Shown one piece after another: positions 1-7,700 of a stretch of DNA of 7,903 nt (within the stretch, counting starts at the first letter, position 1; each line of letters opens with the position of its first letter). The notes below the pieces were generated by a model. The model saw nothing but the letters and a program-made list of their open reading frames with translations. It was not told the DNA's origin and ran no database searches. Origin of the DNA: Maritimibacter sp. (GTDB lineage: Bacteria; Pseudomonadota; Alphaproteobacteria; Rhodobacterales; Rhodobacteraceae); contig JAGRMP010000410.1 in assembly GCA_020441225.1 (NCBI GenBank), positions 1-7,903 of the forward strand, read 5' to 3'. The position numbers and the translations under genes are program-made.

Positions 1-674
1 AGCGGGTTCCAGTAATCGCCATGGTCGAGCGCGCGGATCACCCGCACGAGATCGGCGGCGGGCGCGGTGAAATCGAGCGCTGCGCCCGCTTGCGGCCGGG
101 CGTCGCGGCCGAAATACGTCCGCAGGTTCAGGTCCTGCTTCTGCCGGGCGGGCTCGGGCCTGGCGAGCTCGGCCATCAGCGCCGGGAAGCTATCGATGGC
201 CGCACCGTAGCACTTGGCGTTGAGCGAAAAGGCGGTGTCGTCCTCGGTGATCTCGAACCCGGCGGCGGCGAGCACGTCGCCCTCGTCCACCCCGCCCTCG
301 ATCAGGTGCCAGGAGATCCCGTGGCGCTTTTCGCCCGCGATTGCCGCCCAGACCGGCGCGTTGAGCCCGGCATAGGCGGGGAGCGGGCCATCGTGGAAAT
401 TGACCGCGCCGCGCTTTGCGAGTGCCAGCACGGCGTCGGGCAGGATGTCGAGATTGGCGATCGAGAGGAGCCAGTCGAAGTCACGTCCGCCAAGCCGGTC
501 GGCGAGCCCTTTGCCGGGCGCTATCACGTCGAGCCCGGCGGCCCTGGCCCAGGCCGCGACATCGGGGTTGCGGGTGACGACGGCGGCGATCTCGTGACCG
601 GCCCCGATGAGGAGGTCGCCGCATTGGATGACGAGGCTTTCGTGGCCGACGAGGACAGAGCTGAAATGGGACAT
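1..674 (-). CDS. Formyltransferase-fold protein, N-terminal part; possible start of an NRPS
   Basis: N-terminal 224 residues of a protein that runs off the left edge. It belongs to the methionyl-tRNA formyltransferase superfamily, whose members move a formyl group from 10-formyltetrahydrofolate to an amine. The catalytic triad aligns as Asn92 and His94 (VNFHDGPLP) and Asp130 (GGVDEGDVL). These match Asn106, His108 and Asp144 of E. coli Fmt. A YAGLNAPVW segment follows the His. From ~200 a second segment (LVRVIRALDHGDYWNP) resembles the start of the C-terminal formyltransferase region, and it continues out of frame of view. The opening MSHFSSVLVG...LVIQC and the FHDGPLP variant recall, from memory, formyltransferase domains fused in front of NRPS adenylation or condensation domains, rather than housekeeping Fmt. 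The ATG at 674 is one base after the glycosyltransferase stop. A stand-alone amine formyltransferase is the alternative. Confidence 0.85.
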   Translation of the reverse strand, partial: MSHFSSVLVGHESLVIQCGDLLIGAGHEIAAVVTRNPDVAAWARAAGLDVIAPGKGLADRLGGRDFDWLLSIANLDILPDAVLALAKRGAVNFHDGPLPAYAGLNAPVWAAIAGEKRHGISWHLIEGGVDEGDVLAAAGFEITEDDTAFSLNAKCYGAAIDSFPALMAELARPEPARQKQDLNLRTYFGRDARPQAGAALDFTAPAADLVRVIRALDHGDYWNP

Positions 675-689
675 GTTAGGTCAAACCCT
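672..689 (-). promoter_or_regulatory. One-base stop/start junction before the formyltransferase gene
   Basis: The sequence TAACATG places the glycosyltransferase stop (678-676) one base ahead of the ATG (674-672). The only purine-rich candidate binding site is a weak AGGG at 689-686, 11 bases upstream. Initiation probably depends on translation of the upstream gene. No terminator or promoter fits between the genes. Confidence 0.5.
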
Positions 690-1716
690 GGGATTGGGAG
701 TTGGAAACTTGGCCTGCCGCGGGTGGGACCGGGGCGGCGGGACGGCCGCGCAGGACCGCGCGGGCGTCATGGGCGAGAAGCGTGGTGAGGAACCGGGGCG
801 CGACGCCGCGCTCGCGCCGGGTGAGCGCGCAGCGCAGCCAATGCAACCCGCCGCCCGCCAGATGGGCGAGGCTGGCCACTGCCGCGTAGCCGACACCGTG
901 GTTCTTGGCGAAGTAGTGCCAGCGGCTGTCGAACCAGTAGCCGGGCACGCGGGACCAGCTTTTCATGCCGGTCGAAACGGAGCCGATATGCGCCACTTTG
1001 CTGGCGGGCACGTAGTCGGTGGCATAGCCCGCGCGATGGGCACGCAGGAACAGATCGGTCTCTTCGAAATAGAGAAAGAAGGTCTCGTCGAAGAGCCCGA
1101 TCTCGTCGAGAACGCTCTGCCGCATCATCACCGAGGCGCCGGCGAACCAGTCGATGGAACGGGTTTCGGTAGGGGTCTCGAGCGGTACCTTGGCGTGTTT
1201 CAGGAGCTTCGTGACCGGCCCGAACCGGATCGCGCCTTCGAATTCGCTGGCAATCGAGGGGAAGCGGAAGCTGGTGAGATGGGTGTCGCCATCGGGGCCG
1301 TGGATATTGCTGCCGGCGAAGGCGGTGCCGGGCGTGGCCTCGAGATGGTCGCGCAGCACCCCGATCGCGTCCGGTGCGGGAAAGGCGTCGGAATTGAGGA
1401 TGTAGACGTAATCGGGCCGGGCGCCATCGGCGAGCCCCGCGCGGATGCCGACGTTGTTGCCGGCGCCGAAGCCTCCGTTGCGGCCGGACTGGATCACCCG
1501 GATGCGGCCGCCCGCGTCCCAGCCTGCCTCGGCCACATGCGCGGAGATCGCCTCGAACGATCCGTCCTGGCTGTCGTTGTCGACCACGACGATGCCGCCC
1601 GCGATCCCGTCCATCGCGCGCCGCGCGGCGGCAACCGATCCGAGCGTCATCTCGGCGGTCTTGTAGTTGAGCACGATGGTCAGCACCGTCGCGCCGGATG
1701 TCTGCGCCCCGCTCAC
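676..1716 (-). CDS. Family 2 glycosyltransferase, rhamnosyltransferase-like
   Basis: Predicted GT-A fold enzyme that transfers a sugar from a nucleotide donor to an acceptor, here probably the polyketide or lipid made by this cluster. The 346-residue protein starts TVLTIVLNYKT (10-20), the usual GT2 first strand. It continues with VVVDNDSQDGS (43-53), NGGFGAGNNVG (80-90), the metal-binding region LNSD (107-110, usually LNPD), a WFAGASVMMR acceptor-loop segment (190-199) and the EETDLFLR motif (218-225) with the likely base. SRWHYFAKNHG (264-274) resembles a conserved segment of rhamnosyltransferases. A hydrophobic stretch at ~277-298 may touch the membrane. I chose the GTG start at 1716 because it overlaps the PKS stop and lies just before the first conserved strand. 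Extending to an ATG at 2118 only reads PKS codons out of frame. The donor sugar is not known. Confidence 0.9.
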   Translation of the reverse strand: MSGAQTSGATVLTIVLNYKTAEMTLGSVAAARRAMDGIAGGIVVVDNDSQDGSFEAISAHVAEAGWDAGGRIRVIQSGRNGGFGAGNNVGIRAGLADGARPDYVYILNSDAFPAPDAIGVLRDHLEATPGTAFAGSNIHGPDGDTHLTSFRFPSIASEFEGAIRFGPVTKLLKHAKVPLETPTETRSIDWFAGASVMMRQSVLDEIGLFDETFFLYFEETDLFLRAHRAGYATDYVPASKVAHIGSVSTGMKSWSRVPGYWFDSRWHYFAKNHGVGYAAVASLAHLAGGGLHWLRCALTRRERGVAPRFLTTLLAHDARAVLRGRPAAPVPPAAGQVSNSQSQGLT

Positions 1717-1730
1717 TCCGCCGCCACTCC
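1713..1730 (-). promoter_or_regulatory. GTGA stop/start overlap and putative ribosome binding site of the glycosyltransferase gene
   Basis: The last PKS bases read GAGTGA. GTG (1716-1714) starts the glycosyltransferase, and TGA (1715-1713) ends the PKS. A GGAG (1730-1727) lies 10 bases before the GTG. This arrangement suggests that ribosomes finishing the PKS re-initiate on the next gene. The coupling is inferred from the overlap alone. Confidence 0.55.
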
Positions 1731-4700
1731 GATGGGCGTGGCGAGGGGCCGCTCGGCCGCGTCGAACTCGGCCTTTTCCAGCACCTTGCGCATCCGCGTC
1801 GCGAGCACCCGCACGTTGGGCTCCAGAACCATGGAATCGTGGTCGCCGGGCACTTCGTGGATGGTCAGATCCGGGGCAAAGCGCGTCCAGCCGTTGTCGC
1901 GGAACATGTAATGCTTGTCCTTGCCCACGAGCCGGCCCGGGGCAACTTCCCAGCGGGCCATCAAGGGCGGCCGGAACAGCGTGAGCGGTCCCTCCCAGCG
2001 GCGCAGCTTGTACTTGCCGACACTGTCGAGGAACGCCGCTTCGATGGCCGCGTCGTGGAACACGTGTTCGCCCTCGACCGCCTCGCCCGCGCCGCCCTGG
2101 CGTTTCCTGCGCTCCCATTCGATCCGGTTGCGCGCCCAGGTCGAGACGTAGGACAGGCCCTCGTCCTTGAGATTGAGCCAGTTGATCATGATCCGGTCGC
2201 GCCGGGTGAGCGGCGGGCGCAGCGGCAGCGGCGTGTCGAGCAGGATCAGCGCGGCGATCTCCTCGCCCGCCTCTTCGAGCTGGCGGGCGATCTCGTAGGC
2301 GGTAATGCCGCCGCCCGAGAAACCGCCGAGCATGTAGGGGCCATGGGGCTGCACCTGGCGCATCTCGGCGATGTAGTCGCGCGCCGCCGCTTCGATGCTG
2401 TCGTGCGGGGCTTCGTCGCCGTAGAGCCCGCGCGCCTGCAGCCCGTAGAACGGCCGGTCGGAGCCGATCAGATGCGCGAGGTGGCGCAGGTTGAGAACGT
2501 TGCCGAACATGCCCGCGACCAGGAAGAACGGCGTGCGCGGCCCGCCCTCGCCCGCATGCATCGGCACGAGATGGGTGAAGCGGCGTTCGGGGCGCTGGGT
2601 GGCCTTGGGTGTGTCCTCGGTGCTGTCTGCCTTGTCCGAGACGCCCCGTTCGGCGATCAGCGCCGCCACCTTGCGGATGGTCGGCGCTTCGAACAGCACC
2701 GAGATCGGGAAATCGGAGTTCCAGGTCTTGCGGATCTGGGCGAACAGCCGCACGGCGATGAGCGAATGGCCCCCGAGGTCGAAGAAACTGTCCTCGGCGC
2801 CGATCCTGTCGACCCCCAGAAGCTCGGCCCAGAACCCGGCGAGCGTGGTCTCGATCGCCCCTTCCGGCTCGACGTAATCGCTGTCGAGCTGGGGCCGTTC
2901 AAAGCTCTGGCCGCCGCCGGCATGGCTTTCTTCCACCGCCCCCGCCTGCGCGATCAGCGCGGGCAGATCGAGCGAGGAGAGGATCACCTGCGGGCTGCCC
3001 TCGAGCGCGAGCGCGCGCAGGAACAGATCGGCCCCCTCCTCGGCGCGGATGCCCTGACCGAGATTGTGGCGCAGCCGTTCCTCGGCGGGCGAGAGCGGCT
3101 GGAGCGCGGGCGCGCCGGTCGTTTCCGGCGCTTCGGCACTGGCGGCGAAGCCCTGGGCGCTCTCCATTCGGCGGATCGAGAAGCCGCGGATCTCGACGCA
3201 GACCTCGCCCTCGGGCGTGGTGAGCGTGACATCGAAGCTCGAGATCTCGCCCGCGGCGCGGTTGTTCCCTGCATTGCGGACCCAGCTCACGATCCGGGGC
3301 GGGAGATCACGGTAAACCTTGACCGAGGCGTAGGAGACCGGCACCCAGAGGTGTTTGCCCGGCTCGTAGCCCTCGATCAGCCCCATCGCCCAGCCGGTGG
3401 CGAGGTCGAGGAGGCCCGGGTGCAGCCGGTAGCCCGCGTCGGGGTCGCCATGGGCGACGGCGGGCAGCGCAAGCTCGGCGAGGCCTTCGCCCTGCCCCAG
3501 CGCGGTCGATTTCAGCACCCGCCAACGCGGGCCGAACTGCAGATGCGCCTCCTGCGCGCCCTTGAGCGCGCCGCCTTCGGGCGCACGGACCGGGGTGGCG
3601 CAGCGCGCGGCGATGGCGGCGAGGTCGAGGGCCGCGGGCGGGCGCAGCGGCAGGAGCGAGATCTGCGCCTGGGCGTTGACCTCGCGGGATGTTTCCGGCC
3701 CGCTTTCGACCACGAAGTCGTAGCCCGTGTCGGTGCGCGGCAGCCTCAGCGTGACGCTCCGGGTTTCCTCTGCGCCCACCGCGAGGGGCCGCAGGAAGTA
3801 GAGATCGCGGATCTCGAAGGCCTGGGTCTCGCCCTGCCCCGCCATCGCCTGCGCGGCAAGCTCCAGATACCCGGTCCCCGGCAGCAGCGCGTCGCCCGCC
3901 GCGGTGCGGTGGTCGTCGAGCACCCAGTGGTTCTTGACCGTGTAAGCGGCTGTAAAGACGCGGTTTCCGGCGGCATCGAAGGTCTTTTCATCGAGCAGCG
4001 GCTGGTCGGCGGGCAGGACGGGCGCGTCGTGATGCGCGCCGGTGCGCGCGGCCATCGCATCCGCCGCCATGCCGGCATCGGCCCAGATGCCCCAGCCCAC
4101 GGCCTGCACCCGGGTCCTGCCGCCCGTCTTGTCGCTCATGCGCGCCTTGGCATAGGCGTTGAGGTATTCGTTGGCGGCGACGTAATCGACCTGGCCCGCG
4201 GGCGCGGTGGCGGTGGAGCTCGACGAGAACAGCACCATCCAGTCGACATCGCCGTCGGGGAAGACCTCTTCGAGCACCTGCGTGCCGTGCAGCTTGGGCG
4301 CGAAGACATCCTCGATCTCGGTCATCGTCTTGGTCTGGATCAGCCCGTCCTCGATCACGCCGGCGGCATGGATGATGCCGTGCACCGGGCCCAGATGGGC
4401 CTCGATCCGGGTGCGGACCTCGCGCATGTCCTCGACGTTGGAGACGTCGCCCGCGAGGCAGAGCACCTCGCCGCCGGCCGCTTCCAGCCGCCGGACCGCG
4501 CGGATACGGCGCCCGAGCGGGTCGCCGGGCGCGGTGTTGTCGAGGAGTTTGTCCCAGCTCTCGCGCGGCGGCGGCGCGGCCCGCGAGACCAGCGCGATCC
4601 TCGCCCCGGCGGTCTGGATCAGCCGTTCGGCGAGCGTGAGGCCGATGCCGCCAAACCCGCCGGTGATGAGCACGACGCCCTTGTCCTTGAGCTTCGCCGC

Positions 4701-7700
4701 ACCCGCTTCCGAGCTGTCGAGCGGCTGCGGCCGCCAGCCCATCTCATAGCGTTTCGTGCCCCTGAGCGCGGCTTCCAGCGCGGCGGGGGGCGACAGCAGC
4801 TCTTCGAGAACCGGGGTGACATGGGTCGAGATGTCGGGCTGCACCCGTCCCCGCGCTTCGGGCAGGTCGAGATCGAGCGCCGAGACCGTCACATGCGGAA
4901 ACTCGCGGCCGATCACCCGGACCGGCCCCGCGAGGGTGGCCTTTTCGGGGTAGCGCAGCGCCTCTTTCGCCACCTGCACCGCGCCGGAGGTCAGCACGTT
5001 GATGTGGATCTTCTGGCTCCAGCCCTCGTCGCCGATCGCCTGGGCGAGGAAGACGAGGCTGAAGAAGCCCTGTTCGAGGTTGCGGTGGAAGAAGCTCGAT
5101 CCGGGCCGGAAGCTTTCGCGCGTGGTGGCGAGCCAGCCATGCACGATCCGGTCGGGCAGGAAGCCGCGCTCCATGAGGTCGCCCACGAGCGCGTCGTAGC
5201 TGTCGCGGCCGCGTTCGGGCGACAGGATGTAGCCGGTCTCGCCGTCGCGCGCGAAGCTGTCGCCGGCGCGGACCGTGAGCACCTCGTGCCCGGCCGCACG
5301 GAGCTTGTCGGTGACGGCGTCGCAGAGCCCGGCTTCGTCGGCGAAGACCAGCCAGCGCTGTTTCGCGACGCCCGCGAGATCGCCGGTCACGTCGATGTCG
5401 CAGCCCGCATAGGCCGGGCGCCAGGCCGGCCGCCAGCCCCAGTTTTCAGGGGTTTCCGCGCGCATCAGCCAACCGGTCTCGGGCGCGGACCGCGCCTGGC
5501 CCGGTTCGATGAAGTAATGCGCCCGCTGGAAGGCATAGCTGGGCAGCGGCAGGCGCACCCGGCGGGCCGCGCCCCAGACCTGGTCCCAGGCGATCTCGCC
5601 GCCGAGCGCCCAGACCCGGCCGAGCATGGCCATGAAATAGGCGTCGTCGGCCGTGTCGTCGTTGGGGTGACGCAGCGAGCCGATCACCTGGTTGGCGTCA
5701 ACGTCCGGGTGCTGTCCAGACAGCGAGGCGAGCGCCTTGCCGGGACCGACTTCGATGAAGATCCGGTTTTTCTTCGCGAGAGTCGCGATGCAATCGGCGA
5801 AATGCACGGTGCCGCGCAGGTGCTGAACCCAGTATTCGGGATCGGTGGCCTGGGCGTCGGTCATCATCGCGCCGGTGCGGTTCGATGTGAGCGGGATCTG
5901 CGGCGGGTTGAGTTTGATCGAGCGCAGGTAGTCGCCGAAATCCTTCAGGATCGGCTCCAGCATGCGCGAATGCGCGGCGATGTTGATCTGGATGCGCTGG
6001 CAGTCCACCTCGCGGGCCTTGAGCTCCTTTTCCAGCGCGTCGAGCGCGGCCTGCGGGCCGGTGGCGACCGAGAGATTGGGCGCGTTGACCGCGCCGAGGT
6101 CGAGCGCGTCGCCCAGGAACGGCATGAGCGCCTCGGCCGAGAGTGCAACGGAGAGCATGCCGCCCGCGGGAACCGTATCGAAGAGTTTCCCGCGCAGGTG
6201 CACGAGGCCGATGCAATCTTCGAACGACATCACGCCCGCGAGGCAGGCGGCGGTGTTTTCGCCCATCGAATGGCCGACCAGTGCGGTGGGCGTCACGCCC
6301 CAGCTCATCCAGAGCTTCGCAAGCGCGTATTCGACGATCATGATCAACGGAAGCTGCACCGAGGGCTGTTTCAGCCGCGCGTCGGCCTGCGCCTCGGCGC
6401 CCTCCTCCGGCAACCACAGCGCCCGGATGTCGTAGTCGAGCTTCGGCGCGAGGATCGCGAGACCGGCATCCATCCAGCGGGCAAACTCCGGCTCGGTCTC
6501 GTAGAGATCGCGGGCCATGGTGGCGTATTGCGCGCCGCCGCCGGGGAACATGAAGACGGTGTCGGGCCGGTCGAGCGTGGTATGGGTGAAGACCCGGCGC
6601 GGGTCGTTCTCGGCGAGCTTTTCCGCTGCCTCGGCATGGCTTTCGGCCACCACCACGCGGCGGCGTTCGAAAGCGTGGCGCCCCTCCTTGAGGGTCCAGG
6701 CGATGTCGGCGAGGTCCTGCTCGGGATGGGCGATCAGGTGATCGGCGAGCCGGGCGGCGTTGCCGTCGAGCGCCGCTTTCGACTTGGCCGAAAGGCAGAG
6801 CAGCTGGAACGGCCAGTCGGAGGGCTCGGACGCCGCGCGTTCGGACGCTTCTTCGAGCACCACGTGCGCATTGGTGCCGCCGACGCCAAGCGAGTTCACG
6901 CCCGCGCGGCGCGGACCCTTGTGGCTGACCCAATCGGTGAGCCTGTCGTTCACGCGGAACGGCGAATGCTCGAAATCGATGGCCGGGTTCGGCTTTTCAA
7001 ATCCCAGCGACGGCGGGATCTGCTTGTTGTAGAGCGAAAGCGCGGTCTTGATCAGGCTCGCGACGCCCGCAGCGGTGTCGAGATGGCCGATGTTGGTCTT
7101 GACCGAGCCGATCTTGCAGAAGCCGACCTCGTGGGTGGTTTCCTGGAAAGCCTCGGTGAGCGCCGCCACCTCGATCGGGTCGCCGAGATAGGTGCCGGTG
7201 CCGTGGCATTCGACGTAATCGATGGTGTCGGCGGTCACGCCGGACATGAGCTGCGCCTCGGCGATGGCCTCGGCCTGACCCTCGACGGAGGGGGCGAGAT
7301 AGCCCGCCTTGGCCGCGCCGTCGTTGTTGATCGCCGAGCCCTTGATGACGGCCCAGATATGGTCGCCGTCGCGGATCGCGTCCGACAGCCGGCGCAGCAC
7401 CACCGCCCCCGCGCCCGAGCCGAAGACCGTGCCCTGGGCGCGGTGGTCGAAGGCGTGGCAATGGCCGTCGGGCGAGAGCACCTCGCCTTCCTTGTAGAGA
7501 TAGCCCCGGTTCTGCGGCAGCTCGATGGTGACGCCCCCGGCGATGGCCATGTCGCAATCGCCCGCAAGGAGCGCCTGCATCGCGTAATGGGCCGCGACCA
7601 GCGAAGTCGAACAGGCGGTTTGCACGTTCACGCTCGGCCCGGTCATATCGAAGATATGGCTCACCCGGGTCGACAGGAAATCCTTGTCGTTGCCGGTATG

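Noticed and set aside
21..788. 255-codon plus-strand frame at the left end
   Set aside because: Mirror of the formyltransferase gene, which has its complete catalytic triad on the minus strand. The plus-strand product has no recognisable features.
607..1911. 434-codon plus-strand frame over the glycosyltransferase
   Set aside because: Antisense shadow of the glycosyltransferase and its junctions. It shows no family motif, and its composition is typical of reverse-frame GC-rich DNA.
1717..2118. Upstream extension of the glycosyltransferase to an ATG at 2118
   Set aside because: The extra ~134 residues are out-of-frame translation of the PKS thioesterase region (Arg/Gly-rich, no GT fold). The GTG at 1716 sits right before the first conserved GT2 strand.
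5698..6933. 411-codon minus-strand frame inside the PKS
   Set aside because: Overlaps KS-AT codons in another frame. It is Arg-rich and lacks motifs, whereas the main frame carries the AT active site here.
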